Assembly (NCBI RefSeq): GCF_047496725.1
Contig: NC_132976.1
Coordinates: forward strand, 6,060,001-6,124,000
Origin: Anoplolepis gracilipes
Lineage: Eukaryota > Arthropoda > Insecta > Hymenoptera > Formicidae
Length of the DNA stretch: 64,000 bases
Direction: 5' to 3'
Under the pieces are notes generated by a model, which was not told the origin of the DNA, did not search any database, and saw only the letters and a program-made list of their open reading frames with translations. How positions within the stretch are numbered: position 1 is the first letter of the stretch; every line of letters starts with the position of its first letter. The position numbers were made by a program, and so were the translations under genes. This document shows positions 53,417 through 64,000 of the stretch, piece by piece.

Positions 53417-56400
53417 ATGGCTATCGTGAATCTTTTAAGTCGTAATATTAATTCAACTCATTTATCAAAGTTGCATTTATGCATCTATAGAGTAAGATTC
53501 TTAACCTTTAAGTTTTCACCTTTAAGTTTTTTCCAACTACTTTTATATTTATTAATAAGAAAATTTCACTATGATTTGCTTTATTTTTTTAGAAAAATGT
53601 GCGGTTTTGGGCGTCACATGCTAAATTTGCTGAACATAAACCATTGGAAAAGCTCAGGAATATTGGTATATCAGCTCACATTGATTCCGGAAAAACTACT
53701 TTGACTGAACGTATTTTATATTACACTGGTAGAATATCCGAAATGCATGAAGTAAGTTGTAAAATTTATTTATTATGTATTATTATATATAGATAGATTG
53801 CAAAAATTATTAAAGTTAATATATGTTATTACACTTATATTGTAAGATTTCTATAAAATAGAGATCATAATCTATATAGATATACTTGTTCCTGTTAGGT
53901 AAGAGGAAAAGATAATATAGGTGCAACTATGGACAGCATGGAATTGGAAAGACAGAGAGGAATCACTATCCAATCTGCTGCGACATATACATTATGGAAA
54001 GATCATAACATTAATATCATTGATACACCTGGACATGTAGATTTTACAGTGGAAGTTGAAAGAGCTCTACGCGTTTTAGATGGTGCTATACTTGTCCTTT
54101 GTGCTGTAGGTGGTGTTCAATCACAGACCTTGACTGTAAATCGACAGATGAAAAGATACAATGTACCCTGTTTAGCATTTATCAATAAGCTAGATAGAAT
54201 GGGTGCAAATCCAAAGAAAGTCTTACAACAAATGAGAACCAAATTACAGCATAATGCTGCGTTTATTCAATTACCAATTGGTCTAGAAAGTAATACAAAA
54301 GGATTAGTTGATTTAATTTCTCAAAAAGCAATTTACTTTGAAGGAAACTTCGGAGAATTAATTAGAGAGGATGAAATTCCAAAGGATATGAATGCAGGTA
54401 TGTACATATAATTAGATCTCAAAATCATATTGGTGTCATTTATCTGTTTTTCTCTTTTTACTTTACAAAGTCGCTAATATCTACATTATATTCATTAGAG
54501 GTGACTGAAAAGAGGCAAGAATTAATAGAACACCTAAGCAATGTGGATGATACACTTGGTGAATTATATCTAAATGATACAAAATTAACTGAGCAAGATA
54601 TTATGAATGCTATACGTAGAAGCAGTTTAAAAAGAAAATTTACACCTGTACTAGTCGGTACTGCATTAAAGAATAAAGGTGTTCAACCATTATTAGATGC
54701 AGTAATTAACTATTTGCCAAATCCAGGAGAAGTACAAAATTATGCTCTTCAAGAGAAATCTGAGAATGGAAAAGAGTAAGAGTCTGAGTAAGCTTTTTGT
54801 ATACTAATCATAATTAATACCTATATGTGTGCTAAAGATAAATTTTGTTTTATATTTCTCAGTGGAGAATATACTAAAGTTTTATTAAACTCTGACCGTA
54901 ATGACACAAAGCCTTTTGTTGGATTGGCATTCAAATTGGAAGCTGGCAGATTTGGTCAACTAACATATTTCCGTTGTTATCAAGGAATGTTGAGAAAATC
55001 TGATACTTTATACAATACAAGAACAAAAAAGAAGGTAATTACATATTTATACAAATACATACACATATGTAATATGTTAATTTATATATATAATTTATTA
55101 TTGAATGTGTTTAAAAAATATGATAACTTTTCTGGTTTATTTTACATTTCAGGTGCGAGCTCAAAGATTAGTTCGGCTTCATTCAAATCAAATGGAAGAT
55201 GTGACAGAAGTTTATGCAGGAGATATTTTTGCTTTATTTGGAATAGATTGTGCATCTGGTGATACTTTCGTCAAAGATTCTAAGCTAGAATTGTCAATGG
55301 AATCAATTTATGTTCCCGATCCTGTCGTATCTATGTCTATACAAACAAAGAACTCGAAAGATCGAGACAATTTTGCTAAAGGTATGAATCGATTTACTAA
55401 AGAAGATCCAACTTTGCGCTTCACTTATGATACCGATAACAAGGTAAGAATTTTTTATATCATAAATTATTATTTTTGGCAAATGTATATAGCATTGAGA
55501 CATACATATCTTTTAGGAAAGTATAATTTCTGGTATGGGCGAATTACATTTGGAAATTTATGCACAAAGATTAGAACGTGAATATAATTGCCCAATCATT
55601 CTTGGAAAGCCAAAGGTTTCTTTCCGTGAAACTTTATGTGAATCATGTGAATTTGATTACTTTCATAAAAAACAGTCTGGTGGTGCTGGTCAATATGCTC
55701 GTGTTATTGGAATTATGGAGGTATAAGATATGCGCGTTTTTTAATTTCTTTTTAATATTAATATTTATCATTTATTGTGTAATATTAAATATTAGGTCAT
55801 TTGTGTGTGTGTATATAATCTTTCAATATTTTATTACAAAAAAAATTTTTCTATTTCTTATTTTTAGCCCTTGCCGCCTCAGAAAAATACAAGTATCGAA
55901 TTTTCGGACGAAACTGTAGGGACTAATGTTCCAAAACAATATATTCCGGGCGTAGAAAAAGGCTTCAAAGCTATGTGTGAGAAAGGTATGCTCAGTGGAC
56001 ACAAAATTGCTGGTGTTAAATTTAAGATAATAGATGGTATGCACCATTCCGTTGATTCTTCGGAGTGGGCCTTCTTCCAAGCTGCTCAAGGTGCTGTCAG
56101 AGATGTGTTTGAAGCTGGTAGATGGCAAATTTTGGAGCCAATTATGCTGGTCGAAGTAACGGGCCCTGAGGAATTTCAGGTACAGTAATACTGCCTAATG
56201 TAGTTTATTTCACATTAATATAATTTATCACTTTTTTGCAAACTTTGTCTCTTAATCAAATTTTCAATGATATAATGCATTTTATAGGGTTTGGTATTAG
56301 GACAAATCAATAAAAGAAGAGGAATTATAAATTCAACGGAAGTAAATGAAGGATGGTTCACAGTTCTTGCAGAAGTGCCACTTAATGATATGTTTGGTTA

Positions 56401-56554
56401 TGCTGGTGAACTAAGATCCACTACACAAGGTAAAGGAGAATTTACTATGGAATATACAAGATATAGCCCTTGCATACCAGAAGTACAAGAACAACTTGTT
56501 AGACAATATCAAGAATCACAAGGAATCGTAGTAGCTCAGAAATCGAAAAATTAA
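53417..56554 (+). CDS. mEFG1: mitochondrial elongation factor G1 (translation GTPase)
   Basis: This GTPase moves peptidyl-tRNA and mRNA through the mitochondrial ribosome. Exons: 53417-53491, 53593-53751, 53899-54397, 54499-54775, 54863-55034, 55153-55443, 55517-55720, 55868-56179, 56288-56554. They total 751 residues with all phases consistent, the length usual for GFM1. The first exon gives a basic, acid-poor leader (MAIVNLLSRNIN...) fitting a mitochondrial targeting peptide. The G domain has P-loop AHIDSGKTT (53-61), switch I RGITIQSAAT (98-107), DTPGHVD (120-126) and NKLD (174-177). Domains II-V follow, including SGMGELHLEIYAQRLEREY and the domain IV/V stretch ending near QGIVVAQKSKN. AHIDSGKTT and length favour EFG1 (translocation) over EFG2 (recycling). 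The gene appears intact. A hairpin follows the stop. Confidence 0.97.
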
Positions 56555-56603
56555 CTGTAGAACATTAGGTATATCAATTTTTTTTTTTAGTATAAAATTG
56601 CAC

Positions 56604-56643
56604 AATATTACCATGAATACTATAAATGTATCATGGTAATATT
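56604..56643. repeat. perfect 13-bp inverted repeat in the mEFG1 3'UTR
   Basis: Arms 56604-56616 (AATATTACCATGA) and 56631-56643 are exact inverses around a 14-nt loop, about 50 nt after the stop codon. It could form an mRNA hairpin. Confidence 0.8.
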
Positions 56644-57420
56644 TATGTTTTATTATACTTACAACATAACTATTTGTGTAATGTAAAGTTATTACTCTTA
56701 TTATAAATATAGTAATAGTAAATTATTAATAATAGAGAATTGATGAATGCGATTTGTAAATTGACAATTTTGAAAGAGTGAATGTATTGAGAGAATTAGT
56801 TCGTGTCGAAAATGTGTGATATGTAAAATACAAATTAAATACATACAAAGTAACTTCTATCTATAGAGAAACGTACAACAAAATAACTATATGTATCTTT
56901 TATTATCTTCCTCGATTTTTGCACTTATAACTTATTGTATTACATATTTATTTTCAATATTAACTTTTCTATATTTTATAATTATGTAAAATATTATATA
57001 CAAAAATATTCTCTTTTGTATATTTTTTCTTTTAAATCTCATTTTTTCATCTTTTTTCCTTTCAATGCTAATTTTTTAATTTGAATGCAAAAAATATAAG
57101 TAACTATGTAGTGAATAAAATAAATATACTAATTAGGTCACAATAGAGAACATATTAGGAATCGAAATAAATATTAAATATTAAAAAGAGTAATTTGCAG
57201 AATTATTTTCTTTCAAACAAGAAAATGGAATGGATTAATGTATCGTAAATTAATAATTAAAAGTAATTAATTCATTTCGTTCCCTTGTTTAAAGTAAAAT
57301 AATTTCTAATATTTAATATTGATTCCTATTCGTAAAACAATACAAAAACCAATTATTAATATTATTATAATTATATTATCATTAAATTATTAATATCCTA
57401 ATTATTATATAATTATTTAT
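56644..57420. other. intergenic AT-rich region between mEFG1 and LRCH
   Basis: Low-complexity AT-rich DNA with no coding signal, giving way near 57450 to a CpG island. Confidence 0.7.
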
Positions 57421-57449
57421 TCCGTTTGTAACAATTGGAATATTTTTTT

Positions 57450-57761
57450 ATATTGCGCGCTAATTCGGTAGTCATGGCAACGACATCTCGCGCAAGATGG
57501 CGCTCAAGTGGCATCGCGTCGCGGCGCACAGTGTGACGCGCAGCGCGGCCTATCAGTTGCGTCCTGACACATCGAGGGGAGGGTTGTGGTGCGCGTCTTC
57601 TGCGTGTACCCTCTATCGCGTTCTCGAGCACGAGATCGGAGGCGCGTCGCCGCGAGTGTTACGCCAAGGCAGACGCACCCTCTCGTCCTCGGTCGCCACG
57701 CTCGGTCGTCGAAGCCGTGCGTGCAGCCGCGCCGCGTGTGCTCGTGTCCGAAAAATGTAAT
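57450..57761 (+). promoter_or_regulatory. CpG-island promoter and leader of the LRCH gene
   Basis: There is a sharp change to GC- and CpG-rich sequence. At 57468-57481 is GTAGTCATGGCAAC, an exact match to the RFX X-box consensus GTHNYYATRRNAAC. At 57494-57502 is AAGATGGCG, matching the YY1/Pho core often found at start sites. An 87-codon open frame runs from the ATG at 57497 to the TAA at 57758-57760. It has no recognisable homology, and whether it is transcribed depends on the unmapped start site. A start-stop element (ATG TAA, 57755-57760) sits one base before the main ATG. Confidence 0.6.
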
Positions 57762-57948
57762 ATGGCGATGGTTGCGTCGAATATGAGCGGCCACATACAG
57801 AAACAGCTCACCAGGAGCCTCGAGCGAATCCTGGAGGAGGCGCATCTGAGCGGCGAGCTCAAATTGAGCGGTCGCAAGCTCAAGGACTTCCCCAAGGTCG
57901 GGAAAGCCGGCACGGCCAAGTACAATCTACAGGACACTGTGATCGCCG
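57762..57948 (+). CDS. Lrch: first coding exon of an LRCH-family leucine-rich repeat protein (partial)
   Basis: LRCH proteins have N-terminal leucine-rich repeats and a C-terminal calponin-homology domain. Drosophila Lrch sits at the cell cortex and aids cytoskeletal organisation. This exon encodes 62 codons plus one base: MAMVASNMSGHIQKQLTRSL, then ERILEEAHLSGELKLSGRKL, KDFPKVG and YNLQDTVIA. This matches the capping region before the first repeat (LSG.LKLS.RKLK.FP, and YnLqDTv.AD). The donor GCC G|gtgagt leaves in phase 1, and the following D would complete the expected IAD. The ATG at 57762 is used because the homology starts soon after it. An upstream in-frame extension without ATG exists. 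No later exon was found, so the rest of the gene lies beyond 64000. Confidence 0.85.
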
Positions 57949-58932
57949 GTGAGTCCATTTGTTTTTTTTTTTTTTCTTTTTTTTTTGTTTTTCAAAAGTT
58001 TTTTCCAAAGTCAGTTTTCTAGGAATAGTCATATAAATATATATTTTCACGGAAAGTGTATAGGGTAATGCCTATAGGTACGCGATTGGTCAAATTCTGT
58101 TATTCTTGGTGGAATTTTGTTTATTATTTTTAACCGCGCTTCCTTGTTTTCCCCGTCTTATCACAATGGATATGTGTGCACCAGAACACGGTGAATTGTC
58201 GCATTCACAAACCGGATATTCGTGAATGATTTTTTATATATTTGTAAACATCATCATTAGCATTATTAGTAATACGTGTTAGAACATCTATTTTTGATAC
58301 TGAATTTTCACGTTTATAACATTGGATCACTAAAATCTAATGTTTTATCATATAGATTCACGCTATTTAGAGACAAAACATAAAAAACCAAAGGTAAATT
58401 GTTGAGTAAAAATAACTATTTCAGTTCTTGATACAATACCTACGTCGCATAAATTAAAAAAAATATTTTTTTTTAATCTTGATATGAATTGTTGATTATG
58501 TATGTAACATTCAACTGAAAAATGTTACTCCTGTGGTAGAAAGCCTACAATAGAGAATTATTTACAAAGATATTATATTTCAATGCCAATGAATATACAT
58601 TGTATGGAACGCTATTAATTCTTAAGTTATTTAACAAGTGCATATACATATGTACCGTTTCGCGTCAGTGCATTGACCACAGAAATTTTTAAGCATTACC
58701 TAATACGCATGCACCTGGCAGGTCTTCGACACCTGGCGTGCATTACTCACCAGTAATTGCAGCTGATTGCAGAGCTTTATAGCAAACGTATAACGCTAGC
58801 AGATTTTATTAAACATCCTGCCAAGTATCCTGACAACGATTTGCAAATGCATTACGGATAAGACACACATTTATAACGCTTAACATCCGTTCTTCTCAAA
58901 TCTTGTTTCACGTTTAACTTGAAATACATAAA

Positions 58933-59121
58933 TTGTACGTACATGAATATTTATCGTATATTATTTATTTTTCGTAATACACAAAGCAATAATTAAATTT
59001 GGTAATTACTTGATTGAAAATAGGTATTTTATCAATCAAAGTAATTACTAATTCAATTCCAATTGTTTCAGTGTGTATTACGAAACAATTAAAATATAGT
59101 AAATATTCATCCTACGTACAT
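58933..59121. repeat. long imperfect inverted repeat (hairpin)
   Basis: Matched blocks from outside in: TACGTACA with TACGTACA, GAATATTTAT with TAAATATTC, TTTCGTAATACAC with GTGTATTACGAAA, and TAATTACTTGATTGA with TCAATCAAAGTAATTA. These cover 189 bp with small bulges. It could be an eroded foldback element or a hairpin precursor RNA. Confidence 0.7.
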
Positions 59122-60096
59122 AGTTCGATCAATAAATAAATGGCATTATAACTTATATTAACAAGTTGCAAAGGAGAAAGAAAAATTAAATAGCCGCATA
59201 TATTATATTATAGTAACATTAAAAATAAATTAATGGATTTTTTATTCTTTGTGATATTTTGTAGAAAAACATAACGTCCCAGATAAATATAATTACATTA
59301 TAATAATTCAGACAAATTAAAATTTGTATTGAGCGAAACGAATATTCGCTAATTAATTCATCTCACTTGAAATAATTATTACATTAAAATTCATGTTTCA
59401 ATTGCGCTATTTATTTTTACAGTTGAATTCGCACATCATATTCATGAAAAAACGTTCAGACGAACTAAAAAGAATGTAAAAGTCTTTGTAAAAAGTTACT
59501 TACCGTTAATACTTTATAACATAATTAAAAATGAGAAAAATTAAAATATAACTGTAGAAAATTACAAACTTTAAATAAAAATTCACAGCAAAAAATATAA
59601 AATCTAGACCTAGATTTATATTTTTATCACTATGTAGGGACAAGATATATTTGTATCGAGTGAACAACAAATGTATCAAATGAACACGATAAAACAGACT
59701 AGAGAAATGTAAACTCGTGGGATATATAACAACGTTTATAGCATTCAGTATGTTTATATCAAGTTCTTTTCTTTAATTGAGAGATAACACAATATGTGAA
59801 AATAACATTATACGTTTTATGTTAATAACATATTCTTAGTACCTCTATAATAACATCTTTATTAAATGACGTATAGTATGTTTTATCTATTTAAAAATTT
59901 AAATACACAGGTCACATAAATTTAATTACAACAAAAATGTTAAAAGTAAATACCTCTACTAAATAATTTTAGTATTTTCGGTTTTTTAAATACAACATTT
60001 CTTTTTCTTCTTTTACCGCATAATCGTAAAAAAAAAATAAAAAAAAAAAAAAAAATGTGACGCAATATTCTCGAAATAGGTAGGTAAGATGAAAAA

Positions 60097-60642
60097 GTGA
60101 GAAAGAAACTACGCGCACTAAAACAAAATTATCCGTCCAAAGTTATGCATCCGTGGAGGGGCTTATTTCTGTCGCGCCGCATAAACGCCGTGTGCGCCGA
60201 GAGCATGCAATCGTGTCCGCAACTCTTTCGTGTCGTGCACAAAGGAGACTTTCCGCGCGTTATAATTTTCCCGCCCGATAGATCGACGTCCTGCTTCTCC
60301 TTTTATCACCGGGGGTTTGGCCTGAATGTAAAACACCGCAGGAACCGCGTTATCTCTCTCGGCGCACCCAGTGTTTCCTGTTGCTGTAATAATATAAATA
60401 CGTGTCTAGCAGCCGGTAATATTCCAAGAGCAAAGAGAATTAAATTCATTAAGAATGCGTCCAGTTTCGACATTGTCGACAGTGCATTGCTGACACTTGA
60501 ATTAACAGTAAACTTGCGAAGTATCGACAGATGTTTGCTTCGTCTCTTACGCTCAACTTGTTCCATTAAGATGGAATTATTTCAATCGTCTATTGCATCT
60601 ACGATTTTTGCCGACTTTGACAAAAAGGACACTATAAAATGA
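60097..60642 (+). other. unexplained 181-codon open frame in the LRCH intron
   Basis: This is the longest open frame not explained by a gene. Its first codon is GTG (60097-60099), and the first ATG is at 60145. The sequence is GC-richer than its surroundings from about 60110 to 60400. The predicted product has no domain I recognise, no signal peptide and no periodic pattern. The antisense frame is also open for 86 codons, which points to base composition. It may be a regulatory block or an intronic RNA. Confidence 0.25.
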
Positions 60643-63600
60643 TTGGCAATAATATAATTATATTAATTATTAACGTCATTTAATATTCTAATATTCTGCA
60701 CACTTGCAAGATACAATATTTTAACATGAAGCACGACAACGAATATTTTAAAGTTATTTGCTACATTTTATTCTCATATATATTGTCACATTTAATAATT
60801 AAAATATTGTAAACAATGATACGACAAATTTTGAGATTTAATTTCTTCTGATTGATGATCTTCATTAAAATACTAAGACAGTTAAAACTCATTTGAAATT
60901 TTTAAATTAGTAATATATGTATATCTGTTATGTACCTATATATGATTTTATATGTGTATGCGTGCGTGTATCAGATTGATATTTGGGTCAACACGATGCT
61001 GCAACATTAAAGGCAATAAATTGCAGGCTATTTTCCGATATCGCGAAAGAATCCAGTTGACTTTAATTCGTGATGAATAATTTCACGCGTTCACTATTAT
61101 ATATATAACGATTAGGTTTCATGATGATTCATAATTCTTAAGCGAAACGCAGTATATATTCGCGGTTTGGTTTTGCCGATACGGTACTGTGCATACTCAC
61201 ACTTTTTTTTCTTACGCATGTTGCGCGTACTCGTTCACTCAAAGTATAGCTCTAACGTGTCAGGAACGTGAGATAACATTGCACGTGAGGTTTTTCCAGT
61301 CGTTATCTGCCAGTTTCAATTATGATTAATACCTACCTTCGTGGACTAATAATAAGCAGACAGCTATAATGATCTTACTTTCATGTTCAAACCTAAGAAT
61401 TTTTCCACCAAAGCGACCTGAAAATCTAATGCCCCATATTTTCACCGTTTACAATTAGTGTTAAATGTGATTCGAATGATAATCAACGGAAAGCATTATT
61501 TAGCGTACTCAGAGAAAGTGTAGACACTTTCTTGCTGATTTCTTATTTATACTTTTTTTTAAAAATAATTTCTGAAACGGTAACTCATACATATGTATAT
61601 TATACACACAGATGGCAATATATTTTATTTTAATTATACATTTCTTAGGTGGAAAAATGTGTGTATATGTGTGTATGACGTACGATTCTTGCATTATAGA
61701 AATAACACGATATCTGCATATATCCTCCTGTCACATTCTTTAGTCTGACCAAACAGCGGACTTATCGAATTTCGATGACGTACGTCAGGAAATGGACTAG
61801 AATCGTGGATTGACGTTGTCCCTGGAGGATGGATCGGTGATGTTCGACGGTAGGGGAAATTTTAGTATTTTCCCCAGTATTATTGAACTGTCCTTCGCCC
61901 GCCTATTTTACCATGAGTCCCGTGAGAGGGGGACGTAACTTTATTAATGGAGCCCAGGTCAGTTCAACTTGCTCGATGAGAGATCTGACGGCTTATTTCA
62001 TATCGGATATTCACATAAAATATGCACGCGTACCAAAATTAATGTTACGTTTCTTCCTTTTTTAGCTGAAAGACTTTTTAGGGCAGATATATTATTTTGA
62101 CAAACTTAATTTTGATTATAAAAGAAAATATTTAGTAAAAGAAAATATTTAGTAAAAAGATGTATCTTTTCGTGTATTTTTTTCATTAAATTTAGTCACA
62201 ATTTGTAGAATTGAATTAATATATTAAAAAATATGTTAAAATTTAGATAATCTTAAACTCTCTATTTCTACTTTCGCTGTTTAATATTCTATAAAATTTG
62301 TTGAAAAATTTTAATAAATTCTGTATACGTCTTTCTAACGGATACTGTTAAATATTTTTTCTTCGTCTCGCCTTCTTGTCGTATATAGCTCGCATTTAGT
62401 CAGACTTATTATCGATTATGTTACGGTGTACCGCGCACATTCTTCAGATAAAGAAGAAGGGTGCGACATGCCTTTCCGTACCGTCGTCCCTCTTTATGCA
62501 CCATTACAGACAGATAATTCAGTCGCCGGGGGATGTCCACCACTTTGCTTTGTGGACTTTAAAATCAGTGTCTGTGTTTGCAGTTGCGGGAACGAAACTC
62601 GCGCTGACGTTTTCACGATGACCGGAATGCTTTGGCATTCTGTGCAAACTTCTCTGCCAAATGCAATTTCGTCGACGCAGTCACGATTCGTATGTATGTG
62701 GCCACGGTCGTTGTTGCAAGGACTTCGTCGAATAACATACGTTTCGAGCAAGCTTAGGGTCGGGTTACATCAAATTTTCACGAACGTTCCCGTATTCGTA
62801 TCTGTTTCTAGTAGTCCGGAAACTTAAATAAATGGCACCGTACGGTACTGTATATTTCGCGGTACTCGCTTTTTTAAATTGATGATATTCTTGATTAAAT
62901 TTAATAAATTCAGTAGCGTATTTTTTCGTCTACGCCACTAAAAATGAACATATAAATTATTTGATTGTCGGACGTTATAATTGCAAATTTACGTCGTTAA
63001 ACATAAGAAACATTTTATTTAATATTTAATAGTGTTTATTATATATATTTTTTTTTACTTATTATTTAATTACCTTACTTAGAGAAGTATATTTTCTAAT
63101 ATAACTTCAATTTTCTTTCAAATCTTTTATATAATCTCATTTCATTTATTATAAATATTTTCGACGAATAAATTACTGTCGTCACTTATTATTCAACTTA
63201 CAACAATACAGATTGCATTAACTCACTATCGATAGAAGAAATCAAAGAGCAACAGTGCGTAAAATAAAGTTTGCAACTTCACCGAGCAATTGTCGTATCA
63301 GTCATCTTAGCCGTTTAATTAGTCGAGCATGAATATACGTTTATCATACATTGAACTATCGCACAATAATCATCGTATTGTAAACTAGCAACAGTTAGCA
63401 GTCGCGTTATCTTCGATCATTAATCTCCGATGCAGCCTACTATCATTGCACCGAAGAACTATTTTTTACTTTTATGATACCGTTATTTTTTATTTATTTT
63501 TTCTGCTTTAAAAAAAACTAAACTCGGTATAACGTTATGCTTGCACGCGTGAGGTAATTGCAGAAAGATTCGAAAAAGTTAAAGCGCTAGCGCATCCGGG

Positions 63601-64000
63601 CATAGTGATTGCACTTCGCTTTTCAGCGGATCACTTCGTTATTATTTGCTTTCTTTGCTCTCTCTTTTTTAGCCCATTGGCTCTACAACAGCTGTCGCGC
63701 AACGAAGAATCGGCCAACCACAACGAAAACGTTTCCTTCTTGAATCGCTTTAGAATGATTTTTCGCGTAATATTCAAATATATTAAAGAGTTCTAAGAAT
63801 AGAACACGTTTTAGACACGCTGCTCGGGTTCATCACACTTATTATTTGTAATCAATTAATTAAAATTATTTAATAAATTAAGAACAATAAATTACAAATT
63901 TTTTAATAATATGCTGTATCGAATTTTCGGAGATTAATTTCGTGAAAATCGATAGAAAATTGACATGTAAAAGCGATTATTATGACAGGAAATTGTTTTA

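Larger units (their letters stand above)
57949..64000. other. first intron of the LRCH gene
   Basis: At least 6 kb. It contains a long imperfect hairpin (58933-59121), an A-rich tract (about 60028-60055), and two CpG-richer open regions (60097-60642 and 62406-62827) with no recognisable protein. No second LRCH exon (expected to open with the first leucine-rich repeat) was found on reading the plus strand. Confidence 0.6.

Noticed and set aside
57504..57958. Minus-strand frames of about 100 codons over the LRCH promoter and first exon
   Set aside because: Arg-rich frames caused by GC-rich composition opposite a recognisable plus-strand exon.
1..64000. tRNA genes, rRNA, CRISPR arrays, bacterial operons, integrated viral genes
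   Set aside because: None were seen. Repeats present are eukaryotic microsatellites and short inverted-repeat elements, and all real ORFs are spliced animal genes.

Overview
This is animal nuclear DNA, almost certainly from an insect and probably a hymenopteran, with an ant as the best guess. The evidence is a strongly AT-rich background with many dinucleotide repeats, short GT-AG exons split by AT-rich introns, CpG-rich islands at promoters, and arthropod-type genes: an insect gustatory receptor, a wit-type BMP type II receptor and an Ndae1-like bicarbonate transporter. The order-level assignment is inference from composition and gene style. No bacterial operons, rRNA, tRNA or CRISPR arrays were seen. 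Every exon boundary given was read by eye from splice sites and checked for reading-phase continuity; none rests on transcript data.

Layout. (1) 2906-31856, plus strand: a 29-kb SLC4-family Na+/HCO3- transporter (Ndae1/NBC type) with 20 core exons and possibly further exons upstream of the window. At least two C-terminal forms are readable: a short form that reads past the 25620 donor to a stop at 25668, and a long form that ends in a class I PDZ ligand (ETSV). I also see three phase-compatible candidate alternative exons: a first coding exon near 9223, an exon at 13393-13519, and a 63-nt cassette at 14278-14340. (2) 36467-38160, minus strand: a complete four-exon gustatory receptor with the TYhhhhhQF signature. 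(3) 41526-45668, minus strand: a 12-exon PWWP plus integrase-binding-domain chromatin protein (LEDGF/JASPer family). (4) 47319-51439, plus strand: a BMP type II receptor serine/threonine kinase (wit/BMPR2), divergently arranged with gene 3 across about 0.6 kb. (5) 53417-56554, plus strand: mitochondrial elongation factor G1 (751 codons, nine exons). (6) From 57762, plus strand: the first coding exon of an LRCH-type leucine-rich-repeat protein, whose remaining exons lie beyond the window.

Functionally this is a normal eukaryotic neighbourhood of unrelated genes (ion transport, taste, chromatin, BMP signalling, mitochondrial translation, cytoskeletal scaffold), not a cluster working as one system. 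The more interesting material is structural: the alternative exons of the transporter, a perfect 90-bp palindrome and an approximately 376-bp long-TIR element in its introns, a long imperfect hairpin in the LRCH intron, a start-stop upstream ORF directly before the LRCH start codon, and a DFG-to-DLG change in the BMP type II receptor kinase. I found no convincing undescribed multi-gene system.
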